Of a DNA stretch of 64,000 nucleotides, positions 49,401 to 58,502 are shown piece by piece (within the stretch, counting starts at the first letter, position 1; every line of letters starts with the position of its first letter). A program made the position numbers and the translations under genes. Source of the stretch: Carpediemonas membranifera (lineage: Eukaryota; Fornicata); contig JAHDYR010000030.1 of assembly GCA_019828565.1 (NCBI GenBank), forward strand, positions 112,484 to 176,483, written 5' to 3'. The notes beneath the pieces are model-generated. The model was not told where the DNA came from. It saw only the letters and a list, made by a program, of their open reading frames with translations, and did no database searches.

Positions 49401-49855
49401 CCTTTGTGGCCCGCAAGGGTGCGGAGATTAGTGTAATCCTTTGCTGATAGAACGCGGATGACGTCGTCGTCGACCACGAGGAGCTTCTCGACATCCTGCA
49501 GGTAGTGTACGTATGAGATCCTGCCCTGTGGTGCGAGCCGAGGGGTGTCATGCATCATTTCACCCAGGAGCTTGCCAACATCGCTCTTGCTCACAGCAGC
49601 CTCTTCAATAATGAACGACATGAATTCGTCCCATTCCATCTCACCGTCACCGTTGACGTCGATCTCTTCAAACATCTCGCACAGGTTTCCCACAGTGGCA
49701 CGGAGGTGTTCGGCGTCGCATAGGGGCGATGGCATGAAATGAAGCATCACGTGGACAAATTCGGTCATACTCATGTCTCTGTGCTCAAATTCTTGCCGTA
49801 ATTGATCTAGAACGCCGGCATCGAGTGCCACCATTGGATCTAGGTCGATAGCCAT
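46412..49855 (-). CDS. EF-hand plus WD40 repeat protein (WDR49/WDR64-like)
   Basis: 1147 residues. An EF-hand is visible at 66-77 (DVNGDGEMEWDEF), with a helix on each side. From about residue 130 a series of WD40-like blades follows (for example GHKGRIVFAEV, TLYVGTAEGFLYCF, HHARGITSVITH, TGNDPKPRVWDL, TFDSKGVVKIWDT, VISSSWDGTVHIYDD, TASLDGNALVWTRD), enough for two propellers. The C-terminal ~200 residues are charged and helical. EF-hand plus tandem WD40 is the layout of WDR49/WDR64, proteins linked to cilia; a flagellar structural or calcium-sensing role is inferred. It diverges from CLN3, whose start lies 180 bp away. Confidence 0.8.
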   Translation of the reverse strand: MAIDLDPMVALDAGVLDQLRQEFEHRDMSMTEFVHVMLHFMPSPLCDAEHLRATVGNLCEMFEEIDVNGDGEMEWDEFMSFIIEEAAVSKSDVGKLLGEMMHDTPRLAPQGRISYVHYLQDVEKLLVVDDDVIRVLSAKDYTNLRTLAGHKGRIVFAEVAHPERCIITIGADDHSMVIWSRDTYSFESAFYLAHTPVTACWVSSPATLYVGTAEGFLYCFKLAEGPVPEAHVPYFKENLPPVFQKFICSVHFECVYLKQYHQLPITCITWLPTLQCAVTGSAAGTANVIAGHLHNLTKNNSRTSHIPTLADAFMGPEPMQRLSSHHARGITSVITHRPGVLVSTGNDPKPRVWDLNQGTGVKPSSLQTNGHHNSVTHSLSLSTRQIATFDSKGVVKIWDTVQSEVVQTLHLPAGTTVLHATFISGQYRIVLATTRGLMTLTSDSTADPWRADSRGVSGALYSTVATSMCAWSGQRVKFWDGAGGVQHRTLDHGTPLNCLCLDERERKIILGDGSGRVSVYNFNTGAFMKEFTPKHGAEVSSIHYAELRTDLGRRVWVISSSWDGTVHIYDDDSTDGANSIVRRLDTVVPSIPDRPVAEVTAVAVTTNVSLLVSGDSTGFIKVTDLEAGSLEGVVHHLDSLHSDITACTFLDPYPVLATFDSVGYICLWSMRPCPIALQLLACFKHGRPEMACNLLPEDPNEDRQSAMLKRMAMDSPAGVRRRSQSRLTKRTRANTPFSLMLEGAGEGHRLSCVLSAAFEPDDRLLFTVDDEGCITAYDLLAFFEDLGLSPVGYSRLDRQTHPPLKASFPGKELMSRVPGGRTNLISVKRRWKGHNDAAVSVSMIPAPPSLVTASLDGNALVWTRDGQLLAALQQGVTPDRLALLDHEAEAERRHQEIVTRITADQEKRKKRKAALRRAVVLTTLGRKSDKTEETTKQARDAAQATVSAAMNGEAVDEEVLESAAKTLDQVAPVNGANNLKNVFALTGVDAQLRQAKKPPTLQAPDLTQRIPWQFVPDRTAQQAQSERNVEAALANFHESPELKAKLLAMKLDSDFGSDPEDDNMPEIHRPKPLTAPRRRNMTKSRYQTPAETPKTVTDSLLDTVKGMPASVREAAAMFATTVNSPLMSAPAADRTPLSSWPATRGSR

Positions 49856-50035
49856 GCGGTGTGTTGTGATGTGCAGAATAGTGTCTGCCCAAAAATCGTC
49901 CCAACTCCGCCCCTACAGCACGTCCTACATGGCTCTAGCCCCATACCATTCCCAATTCTGCCCCTACAGCTGCGATACTTACCGGTCCCCGAGATTCGTA
50001 TCATCGAGAAGTCATCCGAACCTGTTCCATCGGAC

Positions 50036-51391
50036 ATGGCAGAGTGCCGCAAACACGGGTCAGAACCACAAGATAACGACAGTAACAGTCTCCTGGCACA
50101 CGATGAGGCCATTCACAAATCCGCTCCCATGAAACAGCATAGTGACGACAAATACCGCCTTCTAGGCCGCCTCGAGTTCTTTCATGAGCATCCAACGATC
50201 ACATACATGTACAACTTCCTCTGGTTCTTTATTCTCGGCACCTTAAACAACTTCGGATACAGCATCGTCCTTGCCGCCGCCCGAAGCGTCGCCGAGGACT
50301 TCAACCAGCTCAACATGCTCGGCTTCGTCCCCTGGGCTAACGTAGGAGTCGGTCTCCTCGTCCGCCCGCTCAACGTGGCCATGGAACGGGTCCCGTTTAC
50401 TGCCCGCTTCCTCCTCAACGCCATCCTGATGTTCCTAGGGCCCTCACTGCTCGCCTTATCTATATGGACGGACATCACGTTCGTATTCTGCATTCTGTCC
50501 ATCCTCGTTGTCGGCGCCTCTTCTTCTTTCGGCGAGAGCGTCCTGCTCACTTACATGCGGCTGTACGACGCTCGTAGTGTCAACGGATGGTCGAGCGGCA
50601 CTGGAATGGCCGGTGTGTCCTCCGCTCTGGCCTACCTCGTCGCCACGTGGCTTGAAATCCCTGATCAGCTGACCTTCGTCGTCATTGCCTTCCTCGCTGG
50701 CATATACGTCCTCTCTTTCGCCCTCCTCGTCCGCCCCCGCCCCTGCCCCCGCAGGGCAGACTCAGACCCCGAGGAGGCCGTTGAGCCTTTCTCTGAGGAC
50801 GTCCTCGACGGACTCACCCCAGACGCCGTCGAGCAGGCCGACCCCACCCCCGCCGTGCCCGTCATCGACAGAGTCATCGCATACGCCCACAAGCTCTGGG
50901 TATGCACCAAGCATGCCTCGTGGAATGGCGGGCTGCTCGCGGCCGTCTACTTCTTCGAGTACGTGTCTCTGACTGGGTGTGCGGCCAAGGCCCAGCCGGC
51001 GGACGACGGCAGCGCCAAGACCAAGTACGTCGTGCTCCAGCTGTCGTATCAGATTGGAGTCTTCCTCTCGCGGTCATCGCTGTTGTTGTTTAAGATCAGA
51101 TACGTATGGATCCTAGCAGCAATGCAGGCGGTGAACTTTGCTGCATGGCAGCTCCAGGCGTATACCAAGATCGTTCCATTCGCCATACAGATCCCGGCGA
51201 TGTTCTACGTCGGTCTGCTGGGCGGTGCGATGTATGTGAACGTGCTTTACTTCACCATGGCCGACGCGAGGATCAGTAAGAACCACATGGAACTCACCAT
51301 CAACCTCATTACTATATTCATATGCCTCGGAATCACTGCCAGCTCAATCTACGACCTGGTGATCGACCACACGTTCCTGGCTGACAAGTAG
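50036..51391 (+). CDS. CLN3/battenin homolog
   Basis: About 451 residues (human CLN3 438). About eleven hydrophobic helices. Diagnostic segments are present: LWFFILGTLNNFGYSIVLAA (CLN3 LGLCNNFSYVVMLSAA), NGWSSGTGMAGVSSALAYL (CLN3 WSSGTGGAGLLGALSYL), LSYQIGVFLSRSSLL (CLN3 LYQAGVFASRSSL), IRYVWILAAMQAVN and YVGLLGGAMYVNVLYF (CLN3 YEGLLGGAAYVNTF). CLN3 is a lysosomal/endosomal membrane protein implicated in glycerophosphodiester export; in protists it is usually vacuolar. A short acidic linker lies between the two halves. The frame is open from 49859, but Met at 50036 (MAECRKHG) gives the expected length. Confidence 0.92.
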   Translation: MAECRKHGSEPQDNDSNSLLAHDEAIHKSAPMKQHSDDKYRLLGRLEFFHEHPTITYMYNFLWFFILGTLNNFGYSIVLAAARSVAEDFNQLNMLGFVPWANVGVGLLVRPLNVAMERVPFTARFLLNAILMFLGPSLLALSIWTDITFVFCILSILVVGASSSFGESVLLTYMRLYDARSVNGWSSGTGMAGVSSALAYLVATWLEIPDQLTFVVIAFLAGIYVLSFALLVRPRPCPRRADSDPEEAVEPFSEDVLDGLTPDAVEQADPTPAVPVIDRVIAYAHKLWVCTKHASWNGGLLAAVYFFEYVSLTGCAAKAQPADDGSAKTKYVVLQLSYQIGVFLSRSSLLLFKIRYVWILAAMQAVNFAAWQLQAYTKIVPFAIQIPAMFYVGLLGGAMYVNVLYFTMADARISKNHMELTINLITIFICLGITASSIYDLVIDHTFLADK

Positions 51392-51445
51392 AGCCTAGTG
51401 AGATGTAATAAAGCCCGGTAGAATCTTAGCGAGTTTACAATACAT

Positions 51446-53695
51446 TCATCGGGCCTCGGCCGTCTTTGCCATCCGCTCTAGATCCCGCCGGAACCGGTCA
51501 AGAAGCCCTGCAGCGTCCATCGTCAGCTGGGTCTCGTCCACGCTGGGGCTATACTCGTTGTCATCAGCAAACTGCGGCTGTCGGGCCTTGCTGGGGCCAG
51601 CGGGCTCGGTGTCGTCGCGCATCACCTCGGCAAGCACACGTGCCTGTTGCCGCAACAGACGCTGGAGCTTGGAGTTGCCGATCAGGGCAGGCTCAAGCTT
51701 GCTGTTGATGTCCAAGCACTGCACCAGGGCCTGTGTCCGAGTCCCGCGGTGCTCCCCTCGAGTCGACGCAGTTTTAGGACGAACTGTGGTCTGGGCGGCC
51801 TTCATCGCCTGGCAAAGAGCGTCCATCTCCGCGGCCATCTCTCTCGCCTTGCTGGCGACGGTGGTCCGACTTGCTTCAGTCCTCTGGGCCCTTGCAGTCG
51901 ACACGAGGTCCTCCTCGACCTCTTCCTGATCTCTCTTGGCAAGCACGCGCGTGGCGTTGGCCAGCCTCACCTCCGTGGCCTGCAGCCGCCTCTTGAGCCC
52001 CTCTGCGTGCTTGGCCACCTCCATGAGCTCCGTGATCCTTGCAGTGGCCCTGCTGAGGTCACTCTCCTTCGCTCTCAGAGTCCTCTGCAGCGTCTGGACC
52101 ATCCCCCGTAAGCTCTCATCACTCTGGTACATGTTACCGCCCCTCGCTGCCGTCAGCTCCGTCTGTAGCCTGCTGTTCTTTGCACTGAGAGCCCTGACCT
52201 GCTCATGGACCCTATTTCCTGCACTATCGTGGCCATACCCAGCCCTCACTCTCCTCAGCGCTGACTCCAGCCTCTGGATCCTTAGGTCTCTCTCCTGCAC
52301 ATCCAGCTCGAGCGTGGTCACCTTATCGGCCATCTCTAGCACACGGCTCTCACAGTCGAGCTGGAGTCGACGCACATCATCTGATTGGAGTGTGGTGGTG
52401 AGATGGTACCCGTCCTCCCGCATCTCCTGCTCGCCGCTCATCTCCAGCAGGCTGTGGGACCGCTCATGGTCGGGCTGCAGGCTGGAGTCGTACGAGTCAT
52501 GACTCGAGCTGGAGTCACTAAAGTCATCGCCATGGTCTGGCGCCCTGTCCGGCGACTGGGCCTGTGAGTCATCGCCCAGGACGGCCTGGGGCTCAGAGTG
52601 GGCCCTAGCACCATGACCGCTCATGTCAAGGACGTCTCCGATAGTCTTCATAGCCCCATGCATCTCCTCGAACTCGGGCAGAGTGCCCTCGCTCTTCATG
52701 ACGGGCAGTTTAAGGTCCCTCATGATATGACCGAACTGGACCAGGGCTAGAGTCTCGTCAGGGCTGGCGGAGGGCACGCCGACGAGGAACACGGACCTGC
52801 CGCACATTACTGAGGGGATGACCGTCCGTGTCAAGGCCGTCGACACTCTCGGGTCAGCAAAGTCAACGTCGTCGCCCTCCCCGTCTGCCAGGGTTACTAG
52901 AGCCGAGAGCAGGCCGTCCACACCCCTATCCTGCCGGCCTATGGGGACAGTAGCGTCGAATATATCGAGGGTTGAGTGGTGCTTTCCCCTGAACACGTGG
53001 AGTCGGATGGCAGGGCTGAACCCATCAGTGCCTGCCCCCAGGGCAGATTGGATAAGGTCCTGGCACTCCTTGGCACTGTCAACCCGCACCGTGGTCGAAT
53101 CATCGAGGGAGCATGAAGGGCTCTGGCTCGGCTCGAGGGTGGGTGAGAGGAAGTCGACCACGCCACGATCGCCCAGGCCGCTGACAGAGGCAGCCACGGT
53201 CGCCCCGGAGGAGTACGAGGCTGTATCGAATAGGTCCCAGATGATGGCGTCGACTAGGGTCTCTCTGTCGTCCTGAGCGTAGACTGGGGAGTCCTGCACG
53301 GTGCCAAAGACGGCAAGGACGGCGTTGAAACCATTCATTGCCCAGTTCGCGGTGATGGAGGCGATTCGGACAGTTTCTGCGGTTGGGTCTGAGGTCATCA
53401 TCGCCCTGATGGGGGGCTCGGGGGCGTACACGATGTCCTGCGTCTCGATGTCTCGAAGTCCGTGAACTTCGAGCCCACCACAGTCATCGTTCTCCACGGA
53501 TTCAACAGAGAACTCAAAGGGCATGCTCTCAATCGCTTCGACGTTCTTGTCGTCAATTACGAACGTAACGTCGAGATCTTGAAGGCTCGCGGAGGATGTT
53601 GGGGAGTTCGATGAATTAGCCCCTGAGAGGCCTCTTAGCTCATCATTGAGCTTCATAATGTCGTCATCAACGCCCAATAGCTTGTATTGGGCCAT
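51446..53695 (-). CDS. Kinesin-like pseudo-motor with coiled coil
   Basis: About 749 residues. Residues ~60-330 follow the order of a kinesin motor: GFNAVLAVFGTVQDSPVY replaces the P-loop segment FAYGQTGSGKTYTM, RLHVFRGKHH precedes STLDIFDATVPIGRQDRGVDGLLSAL (kinesin LVDLAGSE...NKSLSALG), and FLVGVPSASPDETLALVQFGHIMRDLKL matches VSPA...ETLSTLRFA-RAK-I. The Walker A lysine, switch I SSRSH and switch II DLAGSE are gone, so ATP hydrolysis is not expected. A coiled coil (~420-600) and a basic tail follow. The ORF runs to a TTG at 53743; Met at 53695 is used. Similar inactive kinesin folds (Vik1/Cik1) partner active kinesins; that role here is inference. Confidence 0.65.
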   Translation of the reverse strand: MAQYKLLGVDDDIMKLNDELRGLSGANSSNSPTSSASLQDLDVTFVIDDKNVEAIESMPFEFSVESVENDDCGGLEVHGLRDIETQDIVYAPEPPIRAMMTSDPTAETVRIASITANWAMNGFNAVLAVFGTVQDSPVYAQDDRETLVDAIIWDLFDTASYSSGATVAASVSGLGDRGVVDFLSPTLEPSQSPSCSLDDSTTVRVDSAKECQDLIQSALGAGTDGFSPAIRLHVFRGKHHSTLDIFDATVPIGRQDRGVDGLLSALVTLADGEGDDVDFADPRVSTALTRTVIPSVMCGRSVFLVGVPSASPDETLALVQFGHIMRDLKLPVMKSEGTLPEFEEMHGAMKTIGDVLDMSGHGARAHSEPQAVLGDDSQAQSPDRAPDHGDDFSDSSSSHDSYDSSLQPDHERSHSLLEMSGEQEMREDGYHLTTTLQSDDVRRLQLDCESRVLEMADKVTTLELDVQERDLRIQRLESALRRVRAGYGHDSAGNRVHEQVRALSAKNSRLQTELTAARGGNMYQSDESLRGMVQTLQRTLRAKESDLSRATARITELMEVAKHAEGLKRRLQATEVRLANATRVLAKRDQEEVEEDLVSTARAQRTEASRTTVASKAREMAAEMDALCQAMKAAQTTVRPKTASTRGEHRGTRTQALVQCLDINSKLEPALIGNSKLQRLLRQQARVLAEVMRDDTEPAGPSKARQPQFADDNEYSPSVDETQLTMDAAGLLDRFRRDLERMAKTAEAR

Positions 53696-54002
53696 CCGAG
53701 TGATCTCGTTGCCGAATGTCCGAGTCCGAAAGTCGCTCAGCAATAAGGGCGGCTACGTGGCGGCATATTGGGTGGATCTCGGCTACATGAGACGCACCAA
53801 TGACGGCCTGGCTGGCCTCCGTCTTGACTGCGGGTTCGAGGTGAATCGCTCACAGCGGCCACAACAAACTGTACTGCGACTCAAAATACTCAATTGTAAC
53901 ATCCGTTATACAGGTTACCGCCACTTGATGGCCCAAGTCCGTCTGGAAGACAGACGATTTTTCGCATTTTAACAGACGAGTTTTCCAACGCAACAGCCGT
54001 TG

Positions 54003-55984
54003 ATGTCGCTTCTCACGTTTGATAGCACGGCTGACACGATTATTTTCCATCGTAGGCTCATTCAGACACATTTTGGGCACAATGGAAAGCCAAGTTTGTT
54101 TTCTTTCTTCAAACTAACACAGTGACCGACTATTCTCACCATTGGACCCTTGCTGAGAAGAAACCGCATGAGTATGTGTATATTAGAAACAACAAGGACT
54201 TTGTTTCCAAGCTGATCATCTCTGACGGCTTCTCGCTGAACCACCTCGACACCGTCCTGGCTCAGGCCCCTCTATACGCCAGCTTCGAGCCGTATGGCGT
54301 GATGACCCCACAGCCAGTGCCCTCCTTAGACGCCCTCTCAGCTATCCTGCACCGCTTTGACTCTGCGCTGCTCGCATTGACGGGGTCGGGGTCTAAGTTC
54401 ACGGGCCCCCCTGTCATAAGCCAGGTCGAGCCCGTGAAGGACAGCATCGACGTCGAGCTAGAGGCCGACGAGCCCGTAGAGGACCCCATGTCGACCCTCG
54501 AGCCTGTGGACGATCCGAACGTGGCCCCCCACCTTGCTGCCCTCTTTGCAGTCGACCCCCGCGTCCACCCGGCAGAGGTCGGCGACTGGTGCAGTCTAGC
54601 CGAGACGAAACAGGACCTGCTGTGCGCCACGGTGCCGTACATGGCAACTCTCCCTCCCCTGCCCGAGAACTTCCCTGATGGCCTCCAGTCAGAGGGTGCG
54701 TGGCTCGCTGAGGGCGCAGTCATCCTCAACCTGACCTCGGACGACGACCTTATCCTGCTCTCGACTGTCGACATGGTCCATCTGGTCGCCCTGCCGACGT
54801 CATTCCCAGAAGGCCCGCTAGCAAGTCTCCGCGGTCTCGAGGGGCGGCATGTGCGCTGGTTGGAGGAGCTCCAGGAGCGGATCAAGGTCTCCCTAACCCG
54901 CGCTGAGCTCGACCCCACCGAGTATAAGCTTCTTGTGCCGTACCCGCCCCCAGTGTGGGCCTTGCATGTCCATATCGTCCCAGCATCCATGCGATTCCCG
55001 CCGGTCTGCGGAACATTCTTCCCCCTGGCCTCAATCCTCAGCATCCTGAAGAAGTCGCCGTCCTATCTGTCAACCGCGACACTGAACTTTACACTGCCTG
55101 TTGGTCACAGCCTCGCCGTGTTCAGAAGGGCGCTGGACGACGACCAGACGCCCTCACACCGTAACGAGGACCTCCACTTCTCCATGCGTCTGCAGCCCCA
55201 GGACCTGGCCTCCTCGAGAACTCTGCCCCAGCGAGCATCGTCCCACGCTACCTTCCCCCAGCCCCGACACTCGCCCCCCAGACAAAGGCCGGCATCTGAC
55301 ACTGCCAGGGCGACTCATGCTGACACCCCCGGGCCGACAGAGAGACCCAGTCAACCCAGTCGGCTCGACCGGTCGACCCGGACGGACACGCCCGAGCACA
55401 GCAGGGCGCCGATCTCCCAGAGCAGCCTGTCCCACAGACGGCAGTCGGACATATCTCCCGCCCCTGTTCCGGCCCGTGCGGAGACCAGGCAGGACCAGAA
55501 GCCCGCCTTGAGACACGCCATGCCGGCCCCCACTCCAGGGATGGACCAGATCAGCGTTGGGGGACACATTGGAGCCGCACAGGTCACTCAGACCGTGGTA
55601 GTGCCGCGGATTGAGTCCAGTCCCGCGACCAACCTGACTGAGCCAGTCAGAGCCAAGCCGCCCCGTATGAGGAGTGTCGCTTCATCAAACATTGGAGAGA
55701 AGAGCACGATCACCACAGCCTCGAGGGTCGGCGGTGCCCTGCCGACGCCTGAGAGCGCCAGACCCGCCTCAGTCAGACCTGACTCGAGCTCGAGGATGAA
55801 ACCCGCTCGGTCTGTCCAGGCAATGTCGATGGGCGTCTCCCTCGGCGCCCAGTCCCCCCGAGAGGCGCCTATGCCTCCTGCTGAGCTTGTTGACCGAGGC
55901 CGTGAGACTGGGGGTCGGACCCCCCTGCCTCCCAGCCGGCTGCTGGAGAAAGCCATCGTGGGTATCGCGGAGGACCCCCTGTAG
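54003..55984 (+). CDS. Spliced orphan with disordered Pro/Ser/Arg-rich tail
   Basis: Exon 1 54003-54093, intron 54094-54122 (GTTTGT...CTAACACAG, 29 nt), exon 2 54123-55984, giving 650 residues. Without the intron the long frame has no ATG near its start. The proposed exon supplies MSLLTFDSTADTIIFHRR and joins as GKP-M-TDYSHHWTLAE. Residues ~1-310 are ordered alpha/beta with no recognised domain; from ~330 on the sequence is disordered, dominated by Pro, Ser, Arg, Gln and Thr. No membrane segment. TGTAAA occurs after the stop at 56005. The gene diverges from the pseudo-kinesin. Confidence 0.7.
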
Positions 55985-56081
55985 ACCGACCTGGGCTATT
56001 GTACTGTAAACTGCGTCCACTTGATTGTATGATGATGTGATGTCATGGCGCGAGAGATTTATAAACCCGACCCGGCCTGGT

Positions 56082-58220
56082 CTACTTATTCCGGAACAGC
56101 TTCGACACGAAATACGACCCGGCGTGGGTCGCCATCGCCTTCCTCCTGCGGCCCCCGCTGCCCCTGCTCACGTGGGTCGAGACATCGCCGGAGAACCCGT
56201 CAAGGACGTCGTGCGCCCTCGCAAAAATCTCCTGCGGGGCCGACTTGATGTTCGGCAGCGTGGCAATGAGTCGAAGCACGACGGAGCCCTGCTCGGTGTC
56301 CAGCAGCGCGGCGGCGTCCCTCCCCGAGGTCAGCCGCCACGAGTTGTCCCCGGCAGAGTGCCCGCCGGCGTCAACCCTAACCAGGTTGCCCTTCTTCAGC
56401 GGGGGCGTCTGCAGCGCCATGTAGTAGCGCCTGTAGTTGGTCACGGGTAGCCCGAAATGCCAGGCGGGGTCGCTCATGCTGTGGTCGGCGACATCCTCGA
56501 CCAGTGTCGGCGGGCACGGGAGCAGCGGGCCGGCCGAGTGCCGCTTTATGAGGGCGACCAGGCTGTCGTCGAGCGTCGCCTCGACAGCCCTGATCTCGTC
56601 CATGGGGCGGTTCCTCTCGAGCCGCTGCCGCAGGGCAAATATCGCTCGCACCCTGGGGTTTGAATCACTCAAATCGGGGAAGTCCGCGGCCGCCTTCGTC
56701 TCGAGCATGGCGTCCGCCGCAGTCTGCTTGAACAGGTCCGTCGACACAGCGGGCGTCGCCAGGCCCCTGCTCCACACGGCAAGCTCCTTGGCCACCGTTG
56801 CCCCACCCACCGCCCGCTCCAGCCCGGCCATCGTCTGGAACAGGCCGGGCCAGGCGGACACGGGGGCCCTGGGCGGGTCCCCCTCCGTGGGCTCCTCGGC
56901 GGTGGCGGTCTCGAACAGGGCCCTGGCCGCGGTGATGCCCTTGCGTCTGTTGACGTACTTGAGGTACTCGACCCAGCCGAGGGCCGACCCCGACGCGATG
57001 ATTGATTCAAAGAGGCCGTCGGCCTTGGCGTAGTCCTGGGTCTGCTCGAACTGGTCCGCCGCGGACAGTGTCACAATCAGCTCGCTGTCGGGCAGCGCCA
57101 CGAGGGCCCTGTCGAAGGCCCGGGTGATGGCCCGGCTCCTCAGGCCGTCCCTCGACTCCACCACAGTCGCCTCGGTCAGGTAGGCGATGTACTGGAGCCA
57201 GATCTCGGGCGACCGGTACAGATCTAGGATGGCCTGCTCGAAGGCGAACAGCGTGCGGGCGTGGTGGGCGTAGGCGTCGGCCCGGTCGTAACGCCGCTGC
57301 TCGTACGCGATGAGGCTCAGCCACCGGGCCAGGCGGGTCGAGCAGTCCGTGCCGGGCTTGGGCGGGTACTCCGTGCCGGCCGCCTTGACGTACAGCTTTT
57401 GCCGCTCGAGAGCGGTGTACCGCGCCTGCTCGCCCCTCTCCAGGCGGTCGTCCAGGATCTTGCCGATGATCTGGTCGAACTTGCTGCCGAGCCTCTGGAG
57501 GACATCCCGCCGCTCCCACCGGGCGTGCATCGTGATTATCGCAGTGACGTCCTTCATCGGCGTGTCGATCGCACGGTAGAACTCCCGCCGCACGCCGTCG
57601 ATGAACGTGTCGGGGTCCTTCTCCGGGATGCCCGCGCTGGTGAGGAGCGTGAGATAGTCAGCCCACAGCGGCTGGGCGTCGAGGTGCAGGCCCACGCGAC
57701 TCAGCGCGAACTTGAACGTGTCGACCAGCACCTCGCGGGCGTACGTGCCGAGCCGGGCATATCCACTGCTTCCCTTGTGCTTGGAGCCGACCCCGAGCCT
57801 GTTCTTGACGTATTCTATGTAGGTGGCAAACACAGCGATGTTGCAGAACTGCCGCAGGGCGTTCTCCAGCGTCTGCTTGATGTAGCCGTGGTTGGAGTTC
57901 ACATGGAGCTCCGAGATGCTGCCGTCGGTCACTTTCTGAGCGGCCGCCTGATCCTCGGCGGGGACGCCCTTGGCATCGACATACTGCACGGATTCCTTGC
58001 CGTTGGTGTCCTCGAAGATGACGTAGGCCTCGTACCTGCGGCCGCATGTGGGGTAGAGCTCGAAAAAGCGGCGGTATAGCTTGCGGACGGTGTCTACGGC
58101 CTTCTTGCACACTCCAGTGCCCTCGTCGACGGCCATGGCGAAGATAGCTCCCCAGTTCTCTATGTTGTATGGATCCTCCTCTATGTTGAACTGATCGATG
58201 AACTCCTCGTATTCATCCAT
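56082..58220 (-). CDS. RNA14/CstF-77 homolog, mRNA 3'-end processing
   Basis: About 712 residues (human CSTF3 717). HAT-type helical repeats along the whole length: NIEEDPYNIENWGAIF, VDTVRKLYRRFFELYPTCGRRYEAYV, FKFALSRVGLHLDAQPLWADYLTLL, FYRAIDTPMKDVTAIITMHARWE, LFAFEQAILDLYRSPEIWLQYIAYL. The spacing of these with the middle insertion of the family (KFDQIIGKILDDRLERGEQARYTALER) is that of Rna14/CstF-77, the HAT-repeat scaffold of cleavage stimulation factor. The C-terminal monkeytail was not clearly seen. Start at 58220 (MDEYEEFIDQFN) rather than the longer frame to 58325. It diverges from U2AF65 with 282 bp between starts. Confidence 0.88.
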   Translation of the reverse strand: MDEYEEFIDQFNIEEDPYNIENWGAIFAMAVDEGTGVCKKAVDTVRKLYRRFFELYPTCGRRYEAYVIFEDTNGKESVQYVDAKGVPAEDQAAAQKVTDGSISELHVNSNHGYIKQTLENALRQFCNIAVFATYIEYVKNRLGVGSKHKGSSGYARLGTYAREVLVDTFKFALSRVGLHLDAQPLWADYLTLLTSAGIPEKDPDTFIDGVRREFYRAIDTPMKDVTAIITMHARWERRDVLQRLGSKFDQIIGKILDDRLERGEQARYTALERQKLYVKAAGTEYPPKPGTDCSTRLARWLSLIAYEQRRYDRADAYAHHARTLFAFEQAILDLYRSPEIWLQYIAYLTEATVVESRDGLRSRAITRAFDRALVALPDSELIVTLSAADQFEQTQDYAKADGLFESIIASGSALGWVEYLKYVNRRKGITAARALFETATAEEPTEGDPPRAPVSAWPGLFQTMAGLERAVGGATVAKELAVWSRGLATPAVSTDLFKQTAADAMLETKAAADFPDLSDSNPRVRAIFALRQRLERNRPMDEIRAVEATLDDSLVALIKRHSAGPLLPCPPTLVEDVADHSMSDPAWHFGLPVTNYRRYYMALQTPPLKKGNLVRVDAGGHSAGDNSWRLTSGRDAAALLDTEQGSVVLRLIATLPNIKSAPQEIFARAHDVLDGFSGDVSTHVSRGSGGRRRKAMATHAGSYFVSKLFRNK

Positions 58221-58502
58221 CGCCCGTTCGTCGCTACCTCTGGTCGCTGGTCTATTCTGACAAATCAGGGAGAGCTCTCCAGAGGCAAGGGGCGACCGAA
58301 TGGGATACCTTGATACCATCGACAATAAGGTTGGCTGGCATCATCTAGTTTTTTCGCTCTGATCTGATAACGATGGGACCGGCGAGATCAGAATTTGGCG
58401 ATGTGGTGTCCTGGTGAGTGACACCGGTCATGTTGACGCAGACAGACAGCCGTCCTGACCTCTTGATAGAACGCCTGTACACTGTTTTCACAAAGCCACG
58501 AA

